This document shows positions 1 to 8,431 of a stretch of DNA of 64,000 bases, piece by piece (the stretch's first letter is position 1; every line of letters starts with the position of its first letter). A program made the position numbers and the translations under genes. A model generated the notes under the pieces. The model did no database searches and was not told the origin of the DNA. It worked only from the letters and a program-made list of their open reading frames with translations. The stretch lies in assembly GCF_030161415.1 (NCBI RefSeq), contig NZ_BSSU01000004.1, forward strand, positions 186,001 through 250,000. Direction: 5' to 3'. This DNA is from Thalassotalea eurytherma. Its GTDB lineage: Bacteria > Pseudomonadota > Gammaproteobacteria > Enterobacterales > Alteromonadaceae.

Positions 1-143
1 TCAAACATACCCGCGTCTTGGCGAACGGCGTGATGCTCTTCTATTTGAGAACCATAGTTAATTGGCATTTCCCAGCCGTGAAAATCAACCATTTTAGCGC
101 CAGATTCTAGGTGCTTTGCATGTAATACGGTTTTATTCGACAT
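1..143 (-). CDS. gcvT: Aminomethyltransferase GcvT, N-terminal part only
   Basis: T protein of the glycine cleavage system: it transfers the methylene group from aminomethyl-lipoyl H protein to tetrahydrofolate. Only the first 47 or so codons lie in the window; the gene runs off the left edge. The visible start reads [13 protein letters not shown], followed by [16 protein letters not shown] and [13 protein letters not shown], the well-conserved GcvT amino terminus. It lies downstream of ubiI on the same strand, the E. coli gene order, but a separate promoter (254-282) stands before it, so it probably begins its own gcvTHP unit. Confidence 0.93.
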   Translation of the reverse strand, partial: MSNKTVLHAKHLESGAKMVDFHGWEMPINYGSQIEEHHAVRQDAGMF

Positions 144-253
144 CGTATTGTTCCACTTATGTTGTAGTTTATTTTGTGATTCAAGATTAACGCTTGTAGA
201 AGAATTTTAGTCAAAAACTGCTATTTGCGTGTACTTTTTATTAATTGCGCAAG

Positions 254-282
254 ATTATAGCGACGCAACCAACCGTGATCAA
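254..282 (-). promoter_or_regulatory. Probable sigma70 promoter of gcvT
   Basis: On the minus strand a perfect -10 (TATAAT, 259 to 254) lies 17 bases after a -35-like TTGATC (282 to 277). Initiation near position 247 would give a leader of about 100 bases before the gcvT start at 143. I looked for a glycine riboswitch in this leader and saw none of its characteristic GGAGAG core. Confidence 0.6.
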
Positions 283-394
283 TAAAATACCAGCAAAATA
301 CAAATAAAAAACCACTTAATTAAATAGTTCCGAAGAATATTTAATATAATCAACCTTTATGAAATTTAATTCTTATTTTTACCTACGTTTTACG

Positions 395-1624
395 TTAGGT
401 TATCGACCAGTTTTCTTTTTGCTTAGATAAACTCGGTAAATGTGATTTTTCACCAAGTGCTTGCTTGATCATTAACTGCTTGGCAGGCTTAACTTTATTG
501 ATAAGATCTAACCCGAAACCTCGAAGTGTCTGCAGAGGTAAAGGCAATGGCGCAAAAATTTGTTTAATTGCTTCCATCGCACTGATCATTTCTATCGCGT
601 CGTTTTTACGCCAGCGGGCAAAGGCTTTTAATGCCACTGTCGAATTTATATCGGTGAACTGATTTTGCTTACTTAATTGTGCAAAACAATCAGCGAGTGC
701 CGCTGCATCGACTAAACCTAAATTAACGCCTTGTCCTGCCAACGGGTGAATTGTATGAGCTGCGTCACCAATTAAAATAGCCCGCTCTTTCATAAAGTCT
801 CTGGCCAAACGCATTTTTAATGGGTACGTATAACGTTCACTCGCCAGTTCAAGTTGTCCTAATTTACCGTCACTTGCCGAGGTAAGCTGCTTTGCAAACT
901 CCTCAGGTGAAAGTGCAGCTAAGTCATTTGCCTGTTCAGGTGATGTAGACCAAACAATTGAATAGCTGCCTGGCTCGTATAAAGGAAGAAACGCTAAAGG
1001 ACCAGAAGGTAAAAATACTTGCCAAGCCGTCGGTGTTAGATGTTGCTTAGTGTTAACCGTAGCCACTAGTGCATGATGATCATAGTCTCGAAAGGTCATT
1101 GGCATATCAATTTGACTACGTAGCCATGAATTAGCGCCATCTGCGCCAACAACATAGCTTGCCATTATTGGCATTTGGCCGTCGATACTGGCAAATACTT
1201 CGCTGTCACCCATTCCTAAACTAGCAATTTTTTGATCAATAATGGTAATCCCACTATCTGCTTGTACTTTCTGCCATAACGCTGTTCGTATGACATTGTT
1301 TTCAATAATTGATCCTAGGTTTTCTTTATCAACATCTTGTGCTGAAAAATTGAGAGAGCCACCTGCATCTTTATCCCATATATGCATGCCTTGATAAGGC
1401 TGATAACGCATATTAGTGATCAACGGCCATACATCAAGGTTCTTAAATACTTGTTCACTGGCTTGATTTATCGCACTGACACGTACTTCAGGATCTTTGG
1501 TGAGTTCACAGGGGCTTGTATTATCAACAACGGCTACGGTTAAAGAAGAAAGCTTACGCACAGCTAACGCGAGCGTTAACCCAACCATGCCACCGCCAAT
1601 AATAAGTAAATCGTATTTTTGCAT
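395..1624 (-). CDS. ubiI: FAD-dependent 2-octaprenylphenol hydroxylase UbiI
   Basis: Flavoprotein monooxygenase of ubiquinone synthesis that hydroxylates C5 of the polyprenylphenol ring. The amino terminus carries the FAD Rossmann motif IIGGGMVGLT (residues about 8-17), a DGANSW motif sits near residue 160, and the second FAD motif LIGDAAHTIHPLAGQGVNLGL is near residue 285. Length (409) is normal for the UbiH/UbiF/VisC family. It is the last gene of ygfB-pepP-ubiH-ubiI. The choice of UbiI over other family members rests on its position after ubiH, as in E. coli, and on the retained GD of the second motif. A short imperfect inverted repeat (381-400) overlaps the stop, but no T tract follows. 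Confidence 0.88.
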   Translation of the reverse strand: MQKYDLLIIGGGMVGLTLALAVRKLSSLTVAVVDNTSPCELTKDPEVRVSAINQASEQVFKNLDVWPLITNMRYQPYQGMHIWDKDAGGSLNFSAQDVDKENLGSIIENNVIRTALWQKVQADSGITIIDQKIASLGMGDSEVFASIDGQMPIMASYVVGADGANSWLRSQIDMPMTFRDYDHHALVATVNTKQHLTPTAWQVFLPSGPLAFLPLYEPGSYSIVWSTSPEQANDLAALSPEEFAKQLTSASDGKLGQLELASERYTYPLKMRLARDFMKERAILIGDAAHTIHPLAGQGVNLGLVDAAALADCFAQLSKQNQFTDINSTVALKAFARWRKNDAIEMISAMEAIKQIFAPLPLPLQTLRGFGLDLINKVKPAKQLMIKQALGEKSHLPSLSKQKENWSIT

Positions 1625-1655
1625 GTTAAAACTCTTTTCAGTAAGCCTTTATACG

Positions 1656-2855
1656 TTAGTAGCCCATTGTTTTGGCAACGAACGGATGCTTAATGCACGC
1701 CAGATAATTGAGTGCTTTTAAGCCGATATTTCTGCCAATAACCAGTGGTGGTAAATCGTTTGAAAATAATGTTACTAGCGAATCTGTTAAGCCGATCACT
1801 TGTTGATGATCTTGTTTTCTCATCATTTGATAGTGTTGTAACAAATTCAGGCCACCAATATCTTGATCATCATCAAGCGCCTGCTGTAATACCTTGGCTA
1901 AATCACGAGTATCTCGTAATCCCAAATTAAAACCCTGACCAGCTATCGGATGAATAGTATGTGAGGCATTACCAATTAAAATAGTACGGTGATAAACCTG
2001 CTCATTGGCTTGAATTAAGTTTAATGGAAATACAGCGCGCTCGCCGACATGAGTAATATCACCTAACCAACCGCCAAATGCTGTATATAAGGCTTGTTTA
2101 AATTTATCATCACTTAACGACGATACTTGATGAGCTTGCTCTGGCGACAACGTCCATACTAAAGAGCACCGGTCTTTTGACAACGGCAACATTGCCAGCG
2201 GACCCGATTTTGTAAATCGCTCAAAAGCCACATTATTGTGCTTTACCGCGGTGCTCACGTTGGCAATAACCGCAGACTGTTGATAAAGCTTAGTCGTTAC
2301 GTCGATACCTGCGCTTTTACGCACAACGGAATGACCGCCATCACAGCCTAATAACAACGTAGCGCTAAGCTTTTGTTCGTCATCTAACTCAAGGTCAACA
2401 CTATCGGCATGATAATCAACCGATGCAATGGTGTTGGGGCAATACCAAGTAATATTTTTAACGTTTTCTAAACATTGATAAATGGCTTTACCAATTAATG
2501 CCATTTCGATGACGACACCCAATGCCGAAACATGATGATCTTTGGCATAAACACGGGCTTTACCGTAATAGCCTTGATCTGAAATATGAATCGTCTCTAT
2601 GCCTGTTGCCGCTTGTCGCATGTGCTGCCAGACACCCAAGTCGGCCAAATAACTGACACTTTGATGTGAAAGAGCAAGCACGCGATCATCAAAATTTAAG
2701 CTTGGATTTTGATTTATTGGTGCATTTTCTACAATAGCGATCGACAAAGGCGCTTTATTGCCCCTATTTAACAACGATAAGCTCAAGGCGGTTAAAGCCC
2801 CGGAGAGCCCGCCGCCTGATATAACAATGTCGAACTTTGTATTGATTGCTGTCAC
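1656..2855 (-). CDS. ubiH: 2-octaprenyl-6-methoxyphenol hydroxylase UbiH
   Basis: FAD monooxygenase hydroxylating C1 of the ubiquinone precursor ring. The Rossmann motif ISGGGLSGALTALSL is at residues 12-26, and LIGNASHTIHPIAGQGFNLGL near residue 290 has GN where UbiI has GD. That GN variant is typical of UbiH proteins such as that of E. coli, so it separates this paralogue from its neighbour. Length 399. It starts 3 bases after the pepP stop and is followed 31 bases later by ubiI, so the three are almost certainly co-transcribed. Confidence 0.9.
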   Translation of the reverse strand: MTAINTKFDIVISGGGLSGALTALSLSLLNRGNKAPLSIAIVENAPINQNPSLNFDDRVLALSHQSVSYLADLGVWQHMRQAATGIETIHISDQGYYGKARVYAKDHHVSALGVVIEMALIGKAIYQCLENVKNITWYCPNTIASVDYHADSVDLELDDEQKLSATLLLGCDGGHSVVRKSAGIDVTTKLYQQSAVIANVSTAVKHNNVAFERFTKSGPLAMLPLSKDRCSLVWTLSPEQAHQVSSLSDDKFKQALYTAFGGWLGDITHVGERAVFPLNLIQANEQVYHRTILIGNASHTIHPIAGQGFNLGLRDTRDLAKVLQQALDDDQDIGGLNLLQHYQMMRKQDHQQVIGLTDSLVTLFSNDLPPLVIGRNIGLKALNYLACIKHPFVAKTMGY

Positions 2856-2858
2856 GGA

Positions 2859-4181
2859 TTAGCCTGCCATTAGCGCTTCAATTTCTTCAATCGTTTTAAC
2901 GACACCCAATGAAAAGTTCTCATAGCCAGTTTCAGTGACTACGATGTTATCTTCAATGCGCACACCTATACCTTTGTATTTATCTTCAACGTCAGCATCA
3001 AGTGGAATATATAGCCCTGGTTCAATGGTCATGACCATACCCGGCTCGAACATACGGTTTTGACGTTTATTAGCATCAACACGGTAATCACCGACATCAT
3101 GCACATCTAAGCCAAGCCAATGACCGAGGCCATGTATAAAGTATTTTTTGCAGGCTTTTTCTTCAATCAAGGTGTTTTCATCACCCGATAAAATGCCTAA
3201 AGCCAATAACCCTTTAGTAAATACTTGATGAACAATGTCATTAAGCTCTGCAAAGCTAGCGCCAGGTTTAATGGCTTCAATTGCTGCTATTTGCGCATCT
3301 AATACCAGTTGATAAATGTCTTTTTGTGCTGGTGTAAATTGACCATTGATAGGAAAGGTACGCGTAATATCTGCGGCATAACCTTCTAGTTCACCGCCGG
3401 CATCAATTAACAATAACTCGTTGTCTCTTAACACATCGTTATTGTCAGTGTAATGAAGAATATTGGCATTATCGCCACCAGCGACAATTGAACCATAAGC
3501 AGGGTTACGCGCGCCATTAAAGGCAAACTCATGAAGTACTTCTGATTCAATCTGATATTCAAACATACCTACTTTAGACGCTTTCATTGCGCGAGTATGA
3601 GCATTCGATGAAATTTCATTAGCTTTGCGCATGACATCAAGTTCAGCAGATGATTTGATTAAGCGCATTTCAGCGATAATATTTGAACAGTCAATGAGTT
3701 GAGTTGGAGCACGTGTGCCTGATTTTACTTTTGCTTTAACTTGCCCAAGCCATTCGAACATTTGTGCGTCAAATAACTCATTTTCATTTTGGCAGGTATA
3801 AAGGTTCGTTCTATTTTTTAACAACTCAACGATTTCATCGTCGGCATTATCAATGGTGTCTGTTTGATCAAACACGAAATTTTCTTGAGCATTCTCTGGC
3901 CCTATACGTCGACCATGCCAAATTTCTTGTAATGGATCTTTATCACGACAAAACAGCACACTATGCGCTTCACCTTGCGCACTTTTTACTAAGACAAGGT
4001 AAGCTTGTGGCTCAGGGAAGCCCGTTAAATAAAAGAAATTTTTATTCTGGCAAAATGGGAATTCTGTATCGTTACTGCGGGTGATTTCGTCAGCAGCACA
4101 AAATACAGCAATGGAGTTAAGCTCCATTTGATCAATAAAACAAGCACGACGAGCGACATACTCTTGAACATCTATTAACAT
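2859..4181 (-). CDS. pepP: Xaa-Pro aminopeptidase PepP
   Basis: M24B metallopeptidase releasing amino-terminal residues that precede proline; cytosolic. The N-terminal AMP_N domain spans residues about 1-135 and the pita-bread catalytic domain about 175-430. Metal ligands are visible in order: D in LLIDAGGELEGY, D in AADITRTFP, H in HGLGHWLGLDVHD, E in MTIEPGLY and E in GVRIEDNIVVT. Length 440 matches E. coli PepP. It starts 12 bases after ygfB and abuts ubiH, as in enterobacteria. Confidence 0.95.
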   Translation of the reverse strand: MLIDVQEYVARRACFIDQMELNSIAVFCAADEITRSNDTEFPFCQNKNFFYLTGFPEPQAYLVLVKSAQGEAHSVLFCRDKDPLQEIWHGRRIGPENAQENFVFDQTDTIDNADDEIVELLKNRTNLYTCQNENELFDAQMFEWLGQVKAKVKSGTRAPTQLIDCSNIIAEMRLIKSSAELDVMRKANEISSNAHTRAMKASKVGMFEYQIESEVLHEFAFNGARNPAYGSIVAGGDNANILHYTDNNDVLRDNELLLIDAGGELEGYAADITRTFPINGQFTPAQKDIYQLVLDAQIAAIEAIKPGASFAELNDIVHQVFTKGLLALGILSGDENTLIEEKACKKYFIHGLGHWLGLDVHDVGDYRVDANKRQNRMFEPGMVMTIEPGLYIPLDADVEDKYKGIGVRIEDNIVVTETGYENFSLGVVKTIEEIEALMAG

Positions 4182-4193
4182 AACAAACTCTTC

Positions 4194-4763
4194 TTAATGT
4201 AACGTCTTATTTGGGCTTTTTTGCTCAGGCGCGCTACCCAATTCAGTAAATATAAGTAACGACGATATACGTACATACTCTTCAATTTCAAAAAAGGCTT
4301 GCTCGCCTTCTTCATCTTCATCAACTTCTGTTGATAAATTGGCAATTTCGGCGAAATCAGCAATCACTTCTTTTACTTCATCTGAGGCTATGTCTGTTTT
4401 TTGATGTTGCATGCCAAAGCCAAGATTAAAACCTTGCACCCAATGACCTAAACCAGCACTGCGCTGTGCCAAACTTTCATCATCTTCTGGCAATAGCAAT
4501 GCAAAGCCATATGAGTCATCCAATAACTTTTGCCAAATATCACTATATAGTGATTGCAAACTCGTTGTTAACGTAGCACTAAATGCTTGGCCATTATTAA
4601 AGGCATCTGACAATAGAGATAAATAGGTTGATTGCTCAAAATCATAACCAGCAGAAATTAGGCCTGTTAAAAAACCATGTATATCACTAGCGTGTGCAAT
4701 AACATCTTGGGTTGAAATAACCGATTGAAGTGTTGAAAAATCAATTGCGTGTGCAGAACTCAT
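4194..4763 (-). CDS. ygfB: YecA/YgfB family (UPF0149) protein
   Basis: Small acidic all-helical protein of the UPF0149 family; no catalytic role is established. Visible hallmarks are HGFLTGLISAG (residues about 29-39), LLPEDDESLAQRSAGLGHWVQGFNLGFG (about 90-117) and an acidic tail with EDEEGEQAFFEIEEYVRISSLLIF. First gene of the ygfB-pepP-ubiH-ubiI unit and divergent from zapA, the same arrangement as in E. coli. Confidence 0.9.
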   Translation of the reverse strand: MSSAHAIDFSTLQSVISTQDVIAHASDIHGFLTGLISAGYDFEQSTYLSLLSDAFNNGQAFSATLTTSLQSLYSDIWQKLLDDSYGFALLLPEDDESLAQRSAGLGHWVQGFNLGFGMQHQKTDIASDEVKEVIADFAEIANLSTEVDEDEEGEQAFFEIEEYVRISSLLIFTELGSAPEQKSPNKTLH

Positions 4764-4978
4764 AAGTGACGTCTTTATTACAATAAAATTGGCTATATCC
4801 TATCATTTCTTATCTGCTTGGGGCTAGGGATTTACTGCGTCAATTAACCTTCAATTAGCGAGTATAACGGTTGCATAGTTAATGTCGCCTCGTTATAGTG
4901 CAATATTAGCGATAACTTTCCGTTTTTCTTCATTTATTTCGCTATATTTAACGGATTTAGTACAAAGAACAATCAATA

Positions 4979-5290
4979 ATGAAACCTCAGTGCTTAGAAA
5001 TTGAAATTGCTGGTAAAAGTTTAAAAATTGCTTGCCCTGAAGGTGAGGAATCTGCGTTATTGAAATCAGCGCAAGAGCTAAGCGCGCGTATTGAAAAAGC
5101 TAATCAACTCAATCCTATAGCCAAGCCTGAAAGTACTTTGTTAATGATTGCCCTTAATTTAACCAATGAACTGATCGCTCTAAAGGCCGATGTAGTGCAA
5201 GAGCGGGTTGAAACACAAGAAAAAATTGCCTTGTTACAAAGCACTATTGAACAAGCGATTATGGATACCCGTAATAAAAAAGCGGGTTAA
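4979..5290 (+). CDS. zapA: Cell division protein ZapA
   Basis: FtsZ-ring-associated protein that crosslinks FtsZ protofilaments. It is 103 residues: an N-terminal globular part beginning MKPQCLEIEIAGKSLKIACP with the LLKSAQELSARI helix, followed by a long C-terminal coiled coil (residues about 55-100) with IALNLTNELI typical of the family. No strong Shine-Dalgarno sequence precedes the ATG. The divergent ygfB and downstream 6S RNA match the conserved ygfB/zapA/ssrS context. Confidence 0.92.
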   Translation: MKPQCLEIEIAGKSLKIACPEGEESALLKSAQELSARIEKANQLNPIAKPESTLLMIALNLTNELIALKADVVQERVETQEKIALLQSTIEQAIMDTRNKKAG

Positions 5291-5305
5291 CTCTCGCCTT
5301 TTTAC

Positions 5306-5785
5306 TTACATCGCTTCTAAAATTTCATCGACTGTTGGCACTTTCATGCCACAAACTTTATCTGCTTCACTTGATGCAAGCTCCCCAGATAACGCTAGGT
5401 TCAACTCGTCTAATTCTTGCATGGTGACGCAAGCATCATGAATGTCCATCGCTGTTACCGCAACAACCGTTGCCACACCTAAAATAGGCACGGCTTCAGC
5501 AGGTAAAGACGCTAAATTAACGGCCGCCCCTCTGGCCAATCTCGTTGAAATTTTTGATGACGTTTTTTTTACTTTGGCGATATGCGAGGCCTGTTTTTTC
5601 AGTTTTTGATTGAGTTGCTTATTCTTATTCGTTGGGCTGGATTGTCGATATTGAGCATACGGCAATTTATCTATCGCCGAATACAAAAAATCGTGAAATT
5701 TCGCATGAGTTAATGTCAGTACATTGGTGACAATTAATCCTAAAAATGAAAGGACTTTAAATAGCCCCCAAACTTTTGCTAGCAT
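5306..5785 (-). CDS. Hypothetical membrane protein between zapA and ssrS
   Basis: 159 residues, function not recognised. An N-terminal hydrophobic segment (residues about 3-25, containing VLSFLGLIVTNVLTL) is followed by a lysine-rich stretch (about 52-78) and a second hydrophobic segment rich in A, V and P (about 88-112, PAEAVPILGVATVVAVTAMD). A C-terminal acidic tail ends VDEILEAM. The start is supported by GAGGA five bases upstream of the ATG. It converges on zapA and interrupts the usual zapA-ssrS neighbourhood. Two membrane passes is my reading, not a computed prediction. Confidence 0.72.
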   Translation of the reverse strand: MLAKVWGLFKVLSFLGLIVTNVLTLTHAKFHDFLYSAIDKLPYAQYRQSSPTNKNKQLNQKLKKQASHIAKVKKTSSKISTRLARGAAVNLASLPAEAVPILGVATVVAVTAMDIHDACVTMQELDELNLALSGELASSEADKVCGMKVPTVDEILEAM

Positions 5786-5956
5786 ATATTCCTCATACTC
5801 TTCTCAAGAAAAACAATCACCTTAACCCTATCGTTATCGACTGCATATCGCTAGCTTTTTGATAGTAAAAGACTGTTTGCTCAGTTCTTAGATAATTTTT
5901 GTCTAGCGAATAATCGATTGATAACAATTATTAGTATCTCTTCATTTCACTTCGGC

Positions 5957-5969
5957 TATAATAGGCAAA
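5957..5969 (+). promoter_or_regulatory. -10 element of the 6S RNA promoter
   Basis: A perfect TATAAT at 5957-5962 precedes the inferred 6S RNA 5' end by about 8 bases. No good -35 hexamer is seen at the matching distance (around 5934-5940). Confidence 0.55.
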
Positions 5970-6153
5970 GAGTCTCTCGAAATTCTCGTGTGTTAACTAT
6001 GTCCCCGAGCCGATAAGTTTTACCTAAGGGATTTCAGCTTTTACTATTGAGCATGCTCGACTCGTATCGAGAAGCCTACGGTAGAAGTGCAAGTTCCGCC
6101 TTGAACCACGGTGTTCAAGGGCTAACGTTAGCTGCGGTGTTTTGGGAGTGCTC
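5970..6153 (+). ncRNA. ssrS: 6S RNA (SsrS)
   Basis: Regulatory RNA that mimics an open promoter and sequesters sigma70 RNA polymerase in stationary phase. Conserved blocks appear in the right order and spacing: GTCCCCGAGCCGAT (about 6001), the central GAGCATGCTCG (about 6049) with GAGAAGCC (about 6069), and the hairpin CCTTGAACCACGGTGTTCAAGG (about 6099-6120). CTCTC at 5974-5978 can pair with GGGAG at 6144-6148 to close the long rod. About 184 bases, close to the E. coli length. Ends are placed by that pairing and may be off by several bases. The ygfA/fau gene that often follows is absent; murI follows. Confidence 0.93.
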
Positions 6154-6248
6154 AACAACTTCTCTTAAGTTTTAATACCAAGCTTTGCTTTACATCTTCA
6201 GTAAAAAAACCTATAAAACCAATTGCCTCACTCTTAAAAAATAGCTGT

Positions 6249-7073
6249 ATGTCAGATATATCAACCACGTCATTACCTAAAAGTGCATTACCCATTGGTA
6301 TTTTTGATTCTGGTATTGGTGGTTTATCAATTGCACAAAATATTAAGAAGCAACTACCGACAGAATCACTGATTTATATCGCCGATAATTTACATGCGCC
6401 ATATGGTGAAAAAAGTGATGAATTTATTAGTGAGCGCGTCATTGCATTGGGCGAGTATTTAGCAAGTCAGCCTGTAAAGGCCATTGTGGTTGCTTGTAAT
6501 ACGGCAACAGTTACCGCTATTAAAACATTACGTGAAAAGTTAGCTATTCCTATTATTGGTGTTGAACCGGCAATCAAACCGGCAGCGTTAAATAGCCAAA
6601 ATAAAAAAGTAGGTGTACTGGTTACTCAGGCAACGGCCAGTAATCAAAGGTTACATGAACTTATTCATACCTATGCCTCTGGTGCTGATGTTTTCATTCA
6701 ACCGTGTCCCGGTTTAGCAGAACTTATCGAGATGCAAGGCAATAACCAACAAGCGATCAACACGCTTCTCAATGACTTTTTATCACCGCTACTTATCGAG
6801 CAAATAGATACACTAGTGCTCGGTTGTACCCATTACCCACTTGTAAAAAACGCGATTTCAGAAAAAGTTGGCGATTTAGTACAAATTATTGATACTGCAG
6901 CGCCGGTAACCGCCCAGCTAAAACGTAAACTATCTGAAAAAGACTTACTTGCGGGCGCCGAAGGCAATAAAAAAGGGGATGTCTTTTATACCACCTCATG
7001 CAATCAAGCGTTATCAACGACACTACAGCAATTGTGGTTGCAGCCTGTTGACGTAAAAAGTCTTGAGTTATAA
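6249..7073 (+). CDS. murI: Glutamate racemase
   Basis: Converts L-glutamate to D-glutamate for peptidoglycan. Signature motifs are present: GIFDSGIGGLSIA (residues about 18-30), the catalytic-cysteine motif VVACNTATVTA (about 80-90) and the second-cysteine motif LVLGCTHYPLV (about 190-200). Length 274 is normal. It converges with the porin gene, the two stop codons overlapping by six bases, so there is no room for a terminator between them. Confidence 0.96.
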   Translation: MSDISTTSLPKSALPIGIFDSGIGGLSIAQNIKKQLPTESLIYIADNLHAPYGEKSDEFISERVIALGEYLASQPVKAIVVACNTATVTAIKTLREKLAIPIIGVEPAIKPAALNSQNKKVGVLVTQATASNQRLHELIHTYASGADVFIQPCPGLAELIEMQGNNQQAINTLLNDFLSPLLIEQIDTLVLGCTHYPLVKNAISEKVGDLVQIIDTAAPVTAQLKRKLSEKDLLAGAEGNKKGDVFYTTSCNQALSTTLQQLWLQPVDVKSLEL

Positions 7074-8192
7074 ATAAAATCTAAAACCAAATCCCACAAT
7101 GTCTAAATCTGGTTTTGAGCCATCAACATAGGTTGTATCGTCAAATTTAGCATCAGCATACACTACAAAGTTTTCAGTCCACTCGTAGGTTATACCTACC
7201 GTATAAAATGACATGTTATATTGGCTATTACCTGAATCATCGGTTAAATCATTATAACCAGCAATCGCTGTGATACGGTTATCAAATTTATAAGCAACCA
7301 CCGCTTCGATACCTGTGGACTTCGTCATTATTGCATTTTGATCATTAATCTCGTGATTTTCCATATCGGAATATAGAGCGGCCATGTAAAGGCCTGGCTT
7401 GTTAAATTGCCCATAAGTAATATGGTAAGTAGCAATTTGATCATCTGCTGTAAATTGTTGGCTAGCGTCTTCTAGACTGACTTCGCCAGTATTAAAACCA
7501 GCACCAATACCTACTTTATAAGGAAATTGGTAGGTAAGTGCTAAACCGTAATTCGTATCGAAGGCTAAATTTACACTATCCTTGAAAGTCTCATTTTGCC
7601 CTAAGTTAATTGACTCTTCTGTAGACTGAACTTGTGCACTAACAAAAAAATTTCCAATTTGATTATTGTACTGTAATGCTCGTTCAGCACGACCGGTGCC
7701 AGACAAAGCTCCATCTGTACCAAAGTTGTATGTACCCGACGCGTTACCACCATACATAGGTAATACATCTGTCACGCTAGCAATATGATAAAGACTACCC
7801 CACTGCTTGCCCATCGAAATACTACCGTAGTTATCGTGTTTTAAGCCAACATAACTCTGGCGTAACCAAATACTATCACCTTGAACACCTTGAGAGCGCA
7901 GTTGATCGCCACTAATAATTAAACTACTTGCAGGATCACTGGTTGAGGTAATACCCCACTCTATTTTGGCAAAGGCTTCCCAGTCATTGGTTAGTTTTTG
8001 ATTAAAGCCAAAATTAATACGTGAAATACCATCTGTAATTTCATCCTTGGTATCGCTTTTTACGTAACGTACGTCAAAGTAGCCGCCGACAGATGCTGAT
8101 GTTGAACCGTTATCGTAAATATCAATAGCGTAAGCGTTAGCCGTTATTAGTAACGGTATTAACAAGCCAAGTTTCGTTTTAATGGTATTAAT
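7068..8192 (-). CDS. Gram-negative general porin, apparently AUU-initiated
   Basis: Outer-membrane beta-barrel porin of the Gram_porins/Porin_4 class for passive diffusion of small solutes. Barrel strands alternate through the protein, with porin phrases such as VGGYFDVRYV, WEAFAKIEWG, GSISMGKQWGSLY and GLALTYQFPY, ending in FGFRFYL. An ATG or GTG start is missing. A TTG at 8165 would leave only 13 residues of signal peptide with no basic N-region. Reading upstream in frame adds NTIKTKLG, a normal lysine-containing N-region, back to an ATT at 8192-8190 placed 8 bases after GAGG (8204-8201). I therefore start the gene at that ATT; a sequencing error or decayed start is possible. Confidence 0.8.
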   Translation of the reverse strand: MNTIKTKLGLLIPLLITANAYAIDIYDNGSTSASVGGYFDVRYVKSDTKDEITDGISRINFGFNQKLTNDWEAFAKIEWGITSTSDPASSLIISGDQLRSQGVQGDSIWLRQSYVGLKHDNYGSISMGKQWGSLYHIASVTDVLPMYGGNASGTYNFGTDGALSGTGRAERALQYNNQIGNFFVSAQVQSTEESINLGQNETFKDSVNLAFDTNYGLALTYQFPYKVGIGAGFNTGEVSLEDASQQFTADDQIATYHITYGQFNKPGLYMAALYSDMENHEINDQNAIMTKSTGIEAVVAYKFDNRITAIAGYNDLTDDSGNSQYNMSFYTVGITYEWTENFVVYADAKFDDTTYVDGSKPDLDIVGFGFRFYL

Positions 8193-8310
8193 ATTGAGAA
8201 CCTCATAAAAGTTGTACTCAATATAAACAAAAAGGAAATCTTTTAGCGTAAAGGCTTGTTACAGAAATATCACAAGTTGTTATCAAGACATTAAACCGAT
8301 AAAATCATTT

Positions 8311-8326
8311 AGCCATCTAGACGTAA
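8311..8326 (+). promoter_or_regulatory. Candidate tandem MetJ boxes (distal pair)
   Basis: Two adjacent octamers, AGCCATCT and AGACGTAA, resemble the MetJ half-site AGACGTCT (six of eight matches each). MetJ represses metK and other methionine genes with S-adenosylmethionine as corepressor in related bacteria. The position about 106 bases upstream of the metK ATG fits an operator. Confidence 0.5.
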
Positions 8327-8384
8327 AAAAGCTAGTAAAAATCGATTTTAAGCGTTAGAATTGCAAAAAAAATTGACCATAAAT

Positions 8385-8400
8385 AGACATCTGCACGTAT
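8385..8400 (+). promoter_or_regulatory. Candidate tandem MetJ boxes (proximal pair)
   Basis: AGACATCT (seven of eight matches to AGACGTCT) is followed directly by GCACGTAT (five of eight). The pair lies 31 bases before the metK start and 74 bases after the distal pair, so metK may be repressed from two sites. Confidence 0.5.
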
Positions 8401-8431
8401 GAAAGTGCTATTTGTTAATGAATGAGGCTTT

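Noticed and set aside
144-394. Glycine riboswitch upstream of gcvT
   Set aside because: Neither strand shows the conserved glycine-aptamer core; only a promoter and AT-rich leader are seen.
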